From Paenibacillus sp. FSL K6-1096 (lineage in GTDB: Bacteria > Bacillota > Bacilli > Paenibacillales > Paenibacillaceae): a stretch of 64,000 bases of DNA. The notes below the pieces were generated by a model. It searched no databases. It had not been told where the DNA came from and worked only from the letters and a program-made list of their open reading frames with translations. The stretch is taken from assembly GCF_037977055.1 (NCBI RefSeq), contig NZ_CP150274.1:3038001-3102000 (forward strand). The letters run 5' to 3'. Made by a program: the position numbers and the translations under genes. Of this stretch, positions 8,673 to 17,296 are shown piece by piece (position 1 is the first letter of the stretch; every line of letters begins with the position of its first letter).

Positions 8673-9278
8673 TTAGAAAAGGGTATCCGGCGACATGTCA
8701 ATTCTCCAATATCCGTTAACCTTCTTCAGCTTCACCGTTACCACTTCGCTGGCTCCGTTGTGAGCCCCTTCGCTCGGAACTGTCAGCTCGAACACTGCCG
8801 CTTGTGCCGTCTTGGAGACCATCCGGGCAGTAGCTCTGGTGTAATCCAGCGAGTTGCCGAGGTCCGAATTCACCTGCGCAAGCCTGCCGTTCTGTTCCAG
8901 GAATTGGGTCTGTGCATAGAAAGCTGCCGCATTGTGCGTGAAGCCCTTCTTGATGTAATTCATCAGCTGCTGCTTCGTGCCCAGGTCACTGGAGAGATAG
9001 CGGTATTCCAGCCCCTTATATGTGAACAGCTCCGGCTTGAATTCGTTGCCTCCCCGGCTGGCATACGTGTACAGCTTCTTGGCATGAACCACCAGCGGAA
9101 CCACGCTGCGCACCGTCAAATTATTGATCGTAGCCGGCCCTTCCTTGCCCGGAGCCGACGCCGCCACCGTTCTAAATCCTTCTATTCCTGCCGCCGGTGA
9201 AGCCGCAAACGCTCCGCCTCCTGCAGAGACAAGCCCCATTGCCAGTGCCAGTGAACCAATCATCCATTTCTTCTTCAT
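8673..9278 (-). CDS. IseA-like DL-endopeptidase inhibitor, secreted
   Basis: The 201-residue protein has a clear signal peptide (1-25, cleavage after AFA). The mature part has FTYKGLEYRYLSSDLGTKQQ followed by a helix-rich middle and a C-terminal strand pattern ending GYWRIDMS. This resembles IseA (YoeB) of B. subtilis, which binds and inhibits LytE/LytF-type cell-wall DL-endopeptidases. In Bacillus, iseA is under WalRK control, but only one imperfect half-site-like sequence was seen here. AGGAGG lies about 9 nt before the ATG. The family call comes from motif memory and length. Confidence 0.72.
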   Translation of the reverse strand: MKKKWMIGSLALAMGLVSAGGGAFAASPAAGIEGFRTVAASAPGKEGPATINNLTVRSVVPLVVHAKKLYTYASRGGNEFKPELFTYKGLEYRYLSSDLGTKQQLMNYIKKGFTHNAAAFYAQTQFLEQNGRLAQVNSDLGNSLDYTRATARMVSKTAQAAVFELTVPSEGAHNGASEVVTVKLKKVNGYWRIDMSPDTLF

Positions 9279-9403
9279 CCTGAACGCCTCCTCTTGTTCC
9301 TGTGTGGTAGTGTGCTGCGATAAGTACTCTAATGCTTACGTTAGCCCGTAACCTGTAATACCCAAATGACCCCGGGAGGGAAACGTCTAACCGCAAAAAG
9401 CAC

Positions 9404-9443
9404 AAAAAAACTCTGCCGGCCCGGGGAGCGGGGGGCAGAGTTT
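9404..9443 (-). terminator. Terminator of the type IV pilus operon
   Basis: AAACTCTGCC (9408-9417) pairs with GGCAGAGTTT (9434-9443), and a run of seven T follows on the minus strand. It lies directly after the pilO stop. Confidence 0.85.
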
Positions 9444-9450
9444 GGAGGAA

Positions 9451-10038
9451 TCATGATTCGAAAAAAGCAGTAAAAGACACATTTGTAGTTAAAATACTGC
9501 CTGGTTTTACCGGAGACGGAAATTCGTAAGGCCTTTGAAAAGAAAAGGAGTCTATGGCAATGATCCGCGGCAGATCATGGAGCTGTTTTAGCCATTCATT
9601 AATCTCCGCATAACTTCCTTCGACAACCGCCGCCATTTTCAATTCTTTCAGGCTGCCCGTTGCTTCTGGTTGAATCTGTGTCCAGGCACTGATCTCGTTA
9701 GATTCTGCCAGCAGGAATCCAATATCCTTTAATTTGGCGTGAGAGCTGTTTCCTATCCTCTTCAATTGCAGAATCAGGCCTTCGCTGTCATCTCCCTGAG
9801 GAATTGCCGCCATCATAGTATCCTTATCTGCGGCTGCTTCCTCTTCTGCATTCTTTAGCTGACTAATTTTATTTACAAGAATCTCTTTTTCCTGTCCCAG
9901 TAATGAAATCTCATTATCTTGCCTAGCGATGTCGTTATTCAACGGGCGTATAGCGAACATATAAAAGGCAAACAGAATCAGAAACAGGCCCAACAGGCCC
10001 AGCACGATGGAAGAACGATATTTATTGATTTGTTCCAC
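9451..10038 (-). CDS. pilO: Type IV pilus alignment protein PilO-like
   Basis: The 195-residue bitopic membrane protein has a short cytoplasmic N-terminus, one transmembrane helix (about 10-32), a coiled-coil stretch (about 35-75, NDIARQDNEISLLGQEKEIL) and a ferredoxin-like C-terminal domain. PilO pairs with PilN to link the inner-membrane platform to the pilus. The GTG at 10038 has AAGGAGG upstream (11 nt) and overlaps the end of pilMN by 17 bp, indicating coupling. An earlier GTG at 10080 is possible. It is the last gene of the operon. Identity rests mainly on topology and position, since PilO is poorly conserved. Confidence 0.8.
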   Translation of the reverse strand: MEQINKYRSSIVLGLLGLFLILFAFYMFAIRPLNNDIARQDNEISLLGQEKEILVNKISQLKNAEEEAAADKDTMMAAIPQGDDSEGLILQLKRIGNSSHAKLKDIGFLLAESNEISAWTQIQPEATGSLKELKMAAVVEGSYAEINEWLKQLHDLPRIIAIDSFSFQRPYEFPSPVKPGSILTTNVSFTAFFES

Positions 10039-11623
10039 TGCTGTCCGCCCCTCCTTCTCCAGGTGTCTGAGCTTGAGCACTCTGTTCCACTACAGGTGCA
10101 AGATCCACTCTGTAAATTGCAGTATATTTGGCAGCAGACCTTACGGAGCCCTCAGTTCCTTCAGTCAGCTTCTGGATAGAAGCTCCCTTGGAGAAAGACA
10201 TTTGCCGTAAGGCTGTCAGGTACTTAGTGCTATGTTCCATCGCTGTAAAGTTCAATGAAAGACTGATTTCGCTCCGGTACGAATATTTAATGTCTCTAAT
10301 AACTGCTCCGTAAGGTAGGCCTGCCTGAAGCTCATCCAATATGGCTGCGGCATCCGCACGGTTTGTTCTCATGGCTTCAACAATACTCTCCCGGTCAACA
10401 CCTCCCGCTGACGTATTGCTGCTGTTAAGTCCGGCTAACTCTGATTGAAGAGCTTCGTTCTGGTCCTGATAAGCCTGAAGCTGTTCGGTTCGTTCTGCAT
10501 GTTGTCCTTGAACAGAGGCATATAATATGCCGGACCCCGCTACACCCACAATCCAGATGGCAGCCAAGGTGATAGCCAAGTAAGGAAATACGATCGTTTC
10601 CCGGTCTTCACGTGGCAGCAGATTTATACTTCTGACTTTAGGGTCACGCAAGGCAGTTCCTGCAGCGGTTCTGTATTCATTAAGACTGTTATCCGGCTTA
10701 GTGCCCTGGGAGAACTGATCAACCGCAATAGCGGCTACAGCCATCTCCGGGAGGGCTGCCTGAAGTTCACGCTGTAATTGTCCACGCATCTCTGGAGACC
10801 CGGTAATGAGCATCTCTGAGATCTGTGTAGAGCCGTCATGCAGACTGTATTGATAAAAGCTGAGCATCCTGGAGATCTCTGCTGTAATCTCTACGACCTG
10901 CTCTGTTGTAAGGTGCTCCTGTGATGCGGCTGCAACTTCAGCTTCAGCAAGAAATGGTGCATCCTTCTGCAGATTCAACGGCTTCTCATGTGACAGATCA
11001 ACCAGGTTGATCGTTCTCATGAATACAGGATGACCACTGCGGAACATATAGATATCCAGCAAAGACTGCTCCAGGTGAATCAGCATCGTCTCACTGAATT
11101 CATGCCCATAACCTGCCACAATACTTCTGGCAAGCGCAGTTGCTGTCACCTCTACACTCTTTACTCTAAGACCCGCATCTTCAAGAACATCCACATAATC
11201 CTGAACTACCTTACGGGGCGCTGCAAAAATGATTAACTGGCTCTGGTTCTCATCCTGTCCGGTAACCACATAATCGTACACAGGATTCTCAAAGGGCAGA
11301 TGGAGTCCCGTCTCAACCTCCAGCTTCACCAGCTGTTCAATCTGTTTCTCCACAGTACTTGGAATCGCCATCTTACGAACGATGATTTGGGAGGGAGGGA
11401 TAGAGATATCTACTCTGCTACCACGCATCCCCTTATTTTTGACCCATTGCTTCAACCGGTCGTGCAGAGCTTCCCGATCCGCAATCTGGTTCTCTACAAT
11501 CATCCCGGGGAGCAGGGGGATGAATCTTTTTTTATAGACTTGCTTGTTGCTCTTGAAGCTGATATAGCGGATTCCAGTCTGCTCAATGGAGATCCCGGCT
11601 GATCTGTGCCTTAATCCAAACAT
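10022..11623 (-). CDS. pilM: Fused PilM-PilN type IV pilus assembly protein
   Basis: The 533-residue protein joins two parts normally made as separate proteins. Residues about 1-340 are an actin-like PilM domain (GISIEQTGIRYISFK near the start, VDISIPPSQIIVRKMAIPS, LEVETGLHLPFENPVYDY). Residues about 365-533 are PilN-like, opening with the diagnostic INLLPREDRE, then one transmembrane helix and a periplasmic-type fold. In two-protein systems the PilN INLLP peptide docks into PilM, so the fusion ties the partners together. The start at 11623 has GGAGGG 9 nt upstream, and this site overlaps the pilD stop. An open frame extends further upstream to 11797 but lies inside pilD. Confidence 0.88.
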   Translation of the reverse strand: MFGLRHRSAGISIEQTGIRYISFKSNKQVYKKRFIPLLPGMIVENQIADREALHDRLKQWVKNKGMRGSRVDISIPPSQIIVRKMAIPSTVEKQIEQLVKLEVETGLHLPFENPVYDYVVTGQDENQSQLIIFAAPRKVVQDYVDVLEDAGLRVKSVEVTATALARSIVAGYGHEFSETMLIHLEQSLLDIYMFRSGHPVFMRTINLVDLSHEKPLNLQKDAPFLAEAEVAAASQEHLTTEQVVEITAEISRMLSFYQYSLHDGSTQISEMLITGSPEMRGQLQRELQAALPEMAVAAIAVDQFSQGTKPDNSLNEYRTAAGTALRDPKVRSINLLPREDRETIVFPYLAITLAAIWIVGVAGSGILYASVQGQHAERTEQLQAYQDQNEALQSELAGLNSSNTSAGGVDRESIVEAMRTNRADAAAILDELQAGLPYGAVIRDIKYSYRSEISLSLNFTAMEHSTKYLTALRQMSFSKGASIQKLTEGTEGSVRSAAKYTAIYRVDLAPVVEQSAQAQTPGEGGADSSGTNQ

Positions 11624-11637
11624 GTATAGCTTCCCTC

Positions 11638-12387
11638 CTAACCAATGAGCGCTAGATAACTGCCAATAAGATCTGAACCGTAAGCAAACGCAAGAAGTGC
11701 ACCTATCGCCAGCCATGGTCCGAAAGGGATGTGCTGCTTGCGCCGGATTCTGCCGGTAATCAGCAGCGCACCGCCAACAATAGTTCCCAACAAACAAGCT
11801 ACCAAAAAGGCTAGGATAACATTAGGAAAGCCCAGCACAAAACCCAGTATAGTCATTAGCTTTACATCTCCTAAGCCCATTCCGCCGAATAGTGCCAACA
11901 ACAGCAGAATCCCCCCGCCCGAGACTGCTCCAAGCAGATGAGAAACTAACGAGCCCTCAGGAAAAACCAGTACTGATATAAAAAACAGTGGCAGAAAAAA
12001 CAGCAATACCTTATCAGGGATCAGCATAAACTTCAGATCAGTCATCGTTATGATAACAGCCAAGCTAACCAATATGTATCCAATAATACCCTTGCCTGTG
12101 AGCCCGAATTGCAGGTAAATCCACAGAAACAACAAGCCTGTTGCTGCTTCACCAAGCACATATATCGGTGAGATCCTGTTCCCGCAATAACGGCACTTGC
12201 CTCTGTTCAGCACATAACTTAGCACAGGCACCAGGTCCCTCGACTTGAGCCGTGAGTTACAGCTTGGGCAGTGTGAGGGCGGCCGCAGAAGCGATTCACC
12301 TGCTGGTATACGCAAAGCTACCACATTATAAAAAGAGCCCAGAATCAGGCCAATCAGCGTGATGTAACTGGCTATAATAATCGTCAT
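11638..12387 (-). CDS. pilD: Prepilin peptidase / N-methyltransferase PilD
   Basis: The 249-residue polytopic membrane aspartic protease removes the leader of type IV prepilins and methylates the new N-terminus. It has the N-terminal zinc-binding domain with two CxxC pairs (CPSCNSRLK and CRYCG). The two catalytic aspartates are in TDLKFMLIPD and GMGLGDVK. Its substrates would be PilA and the minor pilins of this locus. It lies after the pilA terminator and 14 bp before pilMN, with the pilMN ribosome site overlapping its stop. Confidence 0.95.
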   Translation of the reverse strand: MTIIIASYITLIGLILGSFYNVVALRIPAGESLLRPPSHCPSCNSRLKSRDLVPVLSYVLNRGKCRYCGNRISPIYVLGEAATGLLFLWIYLQFGLTGKGIIGYILVSLAVIITMTDLKFMLIPDKVLLFFLPLFFISVLVFPEGSLVSHLLGAVSGGGILLLLALFGGMGLGDVKLMTILGFVLGFPNVILAFLVACLLGTIVGGALLITGRIRRKQHIPFGPWLAIGALLAFAYGSDLIGSYLALIG

Positions 12388-12410
12388 GGTTTAGCGGTTC
12401 CTGTCTGGTG

Positions 12411-12445
12411 AATTTTAAAAAAGGAATCGGGAATTCCGATTCCTT
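12411..12445 (-). terminator. Hairpin terminator/attenuator between pilA and pilD
   Basis: A perfect 10-bp stem (AAGGAATCGG at 12421-12430 with CCGATTCCTT at 12436-12445) is followed on the minus strand by a T-run. Placed right after the major pilin, it would let pilA mRNA exceed that of the downstream assembly genes. Confidence 0.8.
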
Positions 12446-12460
12446 AAACCAAGTAAGTTA

Positions 12461-12955
12461 TTACAATTTTGATTCTAGGATTTGCTGCGCAGTATATTTT
12501 CTAGTTACTACATCGTCACCTGTACCAGCCGTTATGATAATTGCAACACCATCAGTATTATTAGCTAATTTTCCACCAGCATAATTTACTGTACCTGATT
12601 CAATATTTTTCTTAGTACTCGGTAACACTAGTGGAGTTTCCAAATATTTCAATCCCTGAAGCCCTGTCCCTGCGGTAGAGCCGTTTTGAGCAGTACCTAT
12701 AACTTGAATTGTTTGATCGGTTATTTTCCCATCCAACTCAGTAGTTATATACATACGAGAGGCCTCATAAATTTGCCGGGCTGTAGCCAGGTCAGCCTTT
12801 TTACCTGTATTATCAATTAGACCAGTAATCATAGGTATAGCTATAACTGCTATAATCCCCATAATCACAATAACAGCCAGCAACTCAATCAGTGTAAATC
12901 CTTTTTCATCTTTGACTGCTTTACCTAATCTCTTTCTCAGTGCTTGTGCCAACAT
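12461..12955 (-). CDS. pilA: Type IV major pilin PilA-like prepilin
   Basis: The 164-residue prepilin has a class III leader of about 19 residues, ending in a Lys-Gly pair before the processed N-terminus FTLIELLAVIVIMGIIAVI. Glu+5 is present. PilD is expected to cleave after that Gly. The C-terminal head (about 50-164) is Thr/Gly/Asn-rich with no cysteine pair, so the usual disulfide-bonded D-region is absent. GAGGGGGA lies upstream of the ATG. It sits between pilC and pilD and has its own downstream hairpin. The head is AT-richer than flanking genes. A ComGC-like competence pseudopilin is less likely, given the complete pilB/T/C/M/N/O set. Confidence 0.92.
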   Translation of the reverse strand: MLAQALRKRLGKAVKDEKGFTLIELLAVIVIMGIIAVIAIPMITGLIDNTGKKADLATARQIYEASRMYITTELDGKITDQTIQVIGTAQNGSTAGTGLQGLKYLETPLVLPSTKKNIESGTVNYAGGKLANNTDGVAIIITAGTGDDVVTRKYTAQQILESKL

Positions 12956-13054
12956 TATAATTCCCCCTCGATAGTGGTGTAATTCTTGAATAGAACCGAT
13001 CCTCTCCTAATTTGACCGGCGTCACCCCTCTCAAATCATTCAGGAATCTTCCAA

Positions 13055-14260
13055 CTAAATGTTGCCGTAAATACTAAACATCGGTAGCATAATTGAAGCG
13101 ACTATAATTCCTACAACCCCTGCCAGGAAAGCAATGAGCAGCGGCTCAAGCAGCGACTTCAGGCGGTCCACTGTGTTCTCTACATCCATCTCGTAGAAAT
13201 CAGCGACCTTGGCAAGCATCTGATCCAGTGCCCCTGTCTCTTCACCAATGGCTATCATTTGTGTAACGAGCGGCGGAAAGACCCATGCTTTCTTCAAGGG
13301 CTCAGATAATGGCTTACCTTGGCGGAGGGAATCACTGGCCTTACGGATGTATCCACCAATCACCTTGTTTCCTGCAACTTCCTCCACAATCGACAAGGAT
13401 TGAAGAATGGGTACCGAGCTCGCATACAGTGAAGAGAACGTGCGTGTAAATTGTGCAATAGAGCCTTTTTGGTTAAGCTTGCCGAACACGGGAATCTTGA
13501 GCTTGGCATAATCAAGCGCATAGGCTCCGCGCTCGGTCCTTTTGACTAACTGATGAGCAATGATAAACAGAATAATGACCAGGAGCCAAATATACCACTG
13601 TCCCTGAATGCTTGTACTTAGTGCAAGCACCATCTTGGTTATTGCAGGCAACTCAGCGTTCATAGATTCAAACATGCTGACGAACTGAGGTACAATTGCC
13701 CAGAGAAGATATACCACAGCCGCGATTGCCATAATTCCAACGGTAATTGGATAGGTAAGCGCTGATTTGATCTTCTCAGTGGTCGTATGCTGCTTCTCGA
13801 AGTAGACAGCCAACCGCTCAAGCGTTCCCTCCAGATCCCCCGTCTCCTCACCGGCACGAATCATACTGACAAATAGAGGAGGGAAGATCTTCTTATGATC
13901 CTGAATCGCCTGCGAGAACGCAGTTCCTCTTAACAGACTGGAGTTCACATCCAGCAGAGCCTTACGTAGAGGCTTGCTTTCCGTCTGTTCAGCCAAGATT
14001 CGGGTAGCTTCCACTATGGACACACCAGCCCGCATCAGTGTGGCGAATTGGCGGCAATAAATAATGAACTGAATGGTCTTAACCGGATTTCCTATGTATA
14101 TCTCCATCGACAGGATAGTAGTTTTTCGTTCTACAAGCGAGAATACGGTCAGTCCGCGCTTTCGGAGCTCCTCCATCGCTATGGCCTTGTCCGTGGCAGT
14201 GAGCTTCCCCTTCAGTTGTTTGCCTGCATGGGTCTTCACCTGGTATTCAAATTGCGGCAT
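13055..14260 (-). CDS. pilC: Type IV pilus inner-membrane platform protein PilC
   Basis: The 401-residue protein has two copies of the GspF/PilC domain (about 70-195 and 270-395) with matching motifs SMIRAGEETGDLEGTLERLA and MIAIGEETGALDQMLAKVA, and three transmembrane segments. PilC couples the PilB and PilT motors to pilin assembly in the cytoplasmic membrane. The start codon shares one base with the pilT stop (TGATG), so translation is coupled. Confidence 0.95.
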   Translation of the reverse strand: MPQFEYQVKTHAGKQLKGKLTATDKAIAMEELRKRGLTVFSLVERKTTILSMEIYIGNPVKTIQFIIYCRQFATLMRAGVSIVEATRILAEQTESKPLRKALLDVNSSLLRGTAFSQAIQDHKKIFPPLFVSMIRAGEETGDLEGTLERLAVYFEKQHTTTEKIKSALTYPITVGIMAIAAVVYLLWAIVPQFVSMFESMNAELPAITKMVLALSTSIQGQWYIWLLVIILFIIAHQLVKRTERGAYALDYAKLKIPVFGKLNQKGSIAQFTRTFSSLYASSVPILQSLSIVEEVAGNKVIGGYIRKASDSLRQGKPLSEPLKKAWVFPPLVTQMIAIGEETGALDQMLAKVADFYEMDVENTVDRLKSLLEPLLIAFLAGVVGIIVASIMLPMFSIYGNI

Positions 14261-15309
14261 CAGCTTCCCACCTCCGTGAGGTAGGCCCTGGCGGATTCCG
14301 GATTAATTAGGCCTTGCTGCAAATATTCGCGAATATTCATCTCAAGCGTATGCATGCCAAGGGAACGACCAGTCTGCATAACATTTTTGAGCTGATGGGT
14401 CTTCTCGGTACGAATCAGATTCGCAACAGCCGGCGTATTGATGAGCAGTTCGGTTGCACTTAGCCGCCCCCGGCCGGACGCCCGCGGGAACAAGCGCTGC
14501 GAGAGCACTGCCAGCAGCACCGAAGCGAGCTGGGAACGAATCTGACCCTGCTGATGCCCAGGGAAAGTATCAATGATCCGGTCAATGGTCTGTGGAGCAT
14601 CCGTTGTATGCAGTGTAGCCATCACAAGGTGTCCTGTCTCCGCAGCTGTAACTGCTGCCGATATCGTCTCCAGGTCACGCATCTCACCAACCAGAATGAC
14701 ATCCGGGTCCTGCCGCAGTGCAGCCCGTAATCCGCTGGCGAAGCTGCCGGTATCACTTCCAACCTCACGCTGATCGATCAGGCTGGTACCGTGAGTATGC
14801 AGAAATTCTATGGGGTCCTCAAGCGTCACAATATGTTTACGTTGTGTCCTGTTGATATCATTCAGCATGGCGGCAAGTGTGGAAGACTTCCCGCTGCCGG
14901 TTGGGCCGGTGACTAAGATCAGCCCCTGAGGCTTCATAGCAAGACCAGACAGAATGGAAGGCAATGATAACTGTTCCAGAGTTGGAATTTCTACAGGAAT
15001 TGCCCGTGCCGCGATGCTGACTTCCCCTCTTTGCTTGTACACATTCACCCGGTATCTAACTCCGTTATCCAGAGGATAAGAGAAGTCCATTTCCCCGAGG
15101 CTATGGAAAATTTCAATCTTGTCCCTGCCAAGCAGGCCTTCCGCCATCCTTACAGCTTCTTCAGGCGTAATATTCTCTCCCTCCAGGAAATGGAGCATGC
15201 CGTCTATCCGTATAACAGGCGGAGAACCTACAGATATATGCAGGTCTGAAGCTTTGGAAGTATAGGCCATGTGGAGAAGTTGGACAATTTCACGTTTGAA
15301 TAATGGCAT
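14260..15309 (-). CDS. pilT: Type IV pilus retraction ATPase PilT
   Basis: The 349-residue hexameric motor powers pilus depolymerisation and twitching. It has Walker A GPTGSGKSS (near 136), the Asp box and Walker B region (DPDVILVGEMRDLET), and HLVMATLHTTDA. The PilT-specific C-terminal motif is present as AVANLIRTEKTHQ, where AIRNLIRE is the usual form. GGGGGAG precedes the ATG. It lies 15 bp after pilB and overlaps pilC. Confidence 0.96.
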   Translation of the reverse strand: MPLFKREIVQLLHMAYTSKASDLHISVGSPPVIRIDGMLHFLEGENITPEEAVRMAEGLLGRDKIEIFHSLGEMDFSYPLDNGVRYRVNVYKQRGEVSIAARAIPVEIPTLEQLSLPSILSGLAMKPQGLILVTGPTGSGKSSTLAAMLNDINRTQRKHIVTLEDPIEFLHTHGTSLIDQREVGSDTGSFASGLRAALRQDPDVILVGEMRDLETISAAVTAAETGHLVMATLHTTDAPQTIDRIIDTFPGHQQGQIRSQLASVLLAVLSQRLFPRASGRGRLSATELLINTPAVANLIRTEKTHQLKNVMQTGRSLGMHTLEMNIREYLQQGLINPESARAYLTEVGS

Positions 15310-15324
15310 TCTTACTCCCCCTGT

Positions 15325-16980
15325 CTAATGCGATACGGTCTCACGCATGACTTCCTGCAAGGTTGTAATTCCTTTGGATACTTTATTGAACCCGTCCTCC
15401 ATCAGTTGGACCATACCCTGTTCTTTACCGGCTGCCCGCAGTTCTTCGATGGATGCTGAATCGGTGATAAGCTGCCGCAGATGATCATTGATGGTCAACA
15501 CCTCATGAATGGCAATTCGTCCACGGTATCCTGTATTATTACAGTTACCACAACCTCTCCCGCGGTAAATAACTCCAGCAGGCAGACCATAGCGTCTGAG
15601 AATGATCGACTCCTGCTCTGTCGGCTTATGCTCTTCTTTACAATCCGGGCAAATTTTGCGCACCAGCCGCTGAGCGACAATCCCTAGCAACGATGATGCT
15701 ATTAAATAGGGCTCTACCCCCATATCTCGCAACCTGTAAATCGTGCTGATTGCATCATTGGTATGTAATGTTGACAAGACAAGATGTCCTGTAAGTGAAG
15801 CACGCACAGCAATTTCTGCTGTTTCAGTGTCGCGGATCTCCCCTACCATTACAATATTGGGGTCCTGCCGAAGAATTGAACGCAAGCCCGCTGCAAAGGT
15901 TAGCCCAATTGCCGGATTCACATGCACCTGATTAACACCCTCAAGCTGATATTCCACCGGATCTTCAATCGTAATAATATTTGCATCCTCAGTATTCAAT
16001 TGACTCAAGGCAGAGTATAGGGTTGTCGACTTCCCGCTGCCGGTCGGACCGGTAATCAGCAGTATTCCGTAAGGCTTGCTAATCATGTCCCTGAAGGCAT
16101 CTGCATTCCTCTCACTGAACCCCAGCGTGTCAACAGATTTCACTCCAGTGCTTAGATCCAGCAGCCGCAATACAATCTTCTCTCCATGCATGGTTGGCAG
16201 GGAAGATACACGTATATCAACCATTTTGTAGTCGAATTGCATTTTGATCCGGCCATCCTGAGGTAAGCGGCGTTCAGCGATATTCAACCGGGCCATTATC
16301 TTAAGTCTGGCGGTAATGAAGCCCTGCATTTGCTTGGGAATCATCCGTTCAGTACGCAAGGTCCCATCGATCCGGTAACGAATGGAGAGATTATTCTCCC
16401 CCGGGTCAACATGGATATCGGATGCCCGCAAGGAAACTGCCTGCTGAATCATCTGGTTGACCAGCCGCACAATCGGCGAGTCTTCATCCGTAATCTCTGT
16501 TTCTTCTATTTCCTCCTGAGTAGGGAGCTCGACCATCATCTGGCTCATAGAGTCCCGCATACCATAGTGGCGGGCTATCGCTCTGGTCAATTCGTCCCGG
16601 CTGGAGATTGCCGGCTCGATCCTGAATCCGGTACTCATACGCAGATCCTCGATAGCGAAGTAGTCTAAGGGATCTGCCATGGCTACCATCAGCTTGCTGC
16701 CTTCCTTCATGAATGGGAGCACTTGATAGCGCTTAGCCATACTCTCAGGAATAATCTGCGTAATCGCAGGGTCGATCTGATATTTAAACAAGCTCACATG
16801 AGGAATGCCCAGTTGAAATTCCAGCACTTCAATGAGCTGCTGCTCTGTAATATACCCTTGAGTAATTAGAAGGTCCCCAAGCTTGCGTTTAGTTTTCCGT
16901 TGCTCTACCAACGCTTCATCAAGCTGTTCTTGAGAGATAATTCCATTTTCGACCAGCAAATCTCCCAGTCTCTTTTTCAT
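15325..16980 (-). CDS. pilB: Type IV pilus extension ATPase PilB with MshEN c-di-GMP-binding N-terminus
   Basis: The 551-residue motor polymerises pilins. Residues 4-27 and 33-56 form two tandem 24-residue MshEN motifs (RLGDLLVENGI... and KLGDLLITQGY..., each ending in LxxxLxxQ pattern) separated by 5 residues. This is the arrangement known to bind cyclic di-GMP in MshE-type ATPases. Walker A GPTGSGKSTT lies near 312 and the IEDPVEY box near 345. A tetracysteine zinc site (CPDC and CGNC) lies at about 445-485. The ATG at 16980 with AAGGA 10 nt upstream is preferred over the ATG at 16989, which is too close to the site. First gene of the main pilus operon. Confidence 0.95.
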   Translation of the reverse strand: MKKRLGDLLVENGIISQEQLDEALVEQRKTKRKLGDLLITQGYITEQQLIEVLEFQLGIPHVSLFKYQIDPAITQIIPESMAKRYQVLPFMKEGSKLMVAMADPLDYFAIEDLRMSTGFRIEPAISSRDELTRAIARHYGMRDSMSQMMVELPTQEEIEETEITDEDSPIVRLVNQMIQQAVSLRASDIHVDPGENNLSIRYRIDGTLRTERMIPKQMQGFITARLKIMARLNIAERRLPQDGRIKMQFDYKMVDIRVSSLPTMHGEKIVLRLLDLSTGVKSVDTLGFSERNADAFRDMISKPYGILLITGPTGSGKSTTLYSALSQLNTEDANIITIEDPVEYQLEGVNQVHVNPAIGLTFAAGLRSILRQDPNIVMVGEIRDTETAEIAVRASLTGHLVLSTLHTNDAISTIYRLRDMGVEPYLIASSLLGIVAQRLVRKICPDCKEEHKPTEQESIILRRYGLPAGVIYRGRGCGNCNNTGYRGRIAIHEVLTINDHLRQLITDSASIEELRAAGKEQGMVQLMEDGFNKVSKGITTLQEVMRETVSH

Positions 16981-17296
16981 GATAGCCATATCCTTCTCAC
17001 TCCAGAGCGCTTTATTTTCTGCCCATGCACACGCTATCCAACAAGTATCCAGCTGGAAAATGAAATCATATGATCCTACAAATATTTTAAATTTTTTATA
17101 GTTATTAAGACTCAGTTTTATAGGTGTTTATGCATATCTTTTGATTGCCTATCTACTAAATATGTCCTAGAATGTATATAGCATAGATTGGATAAATTTA
17201 CAATGGAAACCCACCTAAACTACATACATAACAAGGCAAAATAGAAGTTTATATGACAAATTTTGTGTTATTAATATTTTTCGGGGAGAGATCGCG
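16981..17296. other. AT-rich divergent intergenic region between pilB and the surface-protein gene
   Basis: This 316-bp gap is much richer in A and T than its surroundings and should carry promoters for both directions. One plausible plus-strand promoter is listed separately. No convincing minus-strand promoter for pilB was found by eye. No small gene, repeat or RNA element was recognised. Confidence 0.6.
17145..17173 (+). promoter_or_regulatory. Possible sigma-A promoter for the 1604-residue surface protein
   Basis: TTGCCT (17145-17150), 17 bp, TAGAAT (17168-17173). This matches 4 of 6 and 5 of 6 consensus positions. It lies about 120 bp before the GTG start, in an AT-rich region where chance matches are common. 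Confidence 0.4.

Noticed and set aside
10022..11797. Longer PilM start at 11797
   Set aside because: The added 58 residues lie inside pilD in another frame; the ATG at 11623 has a good ribosome site and a conserved PilM start.
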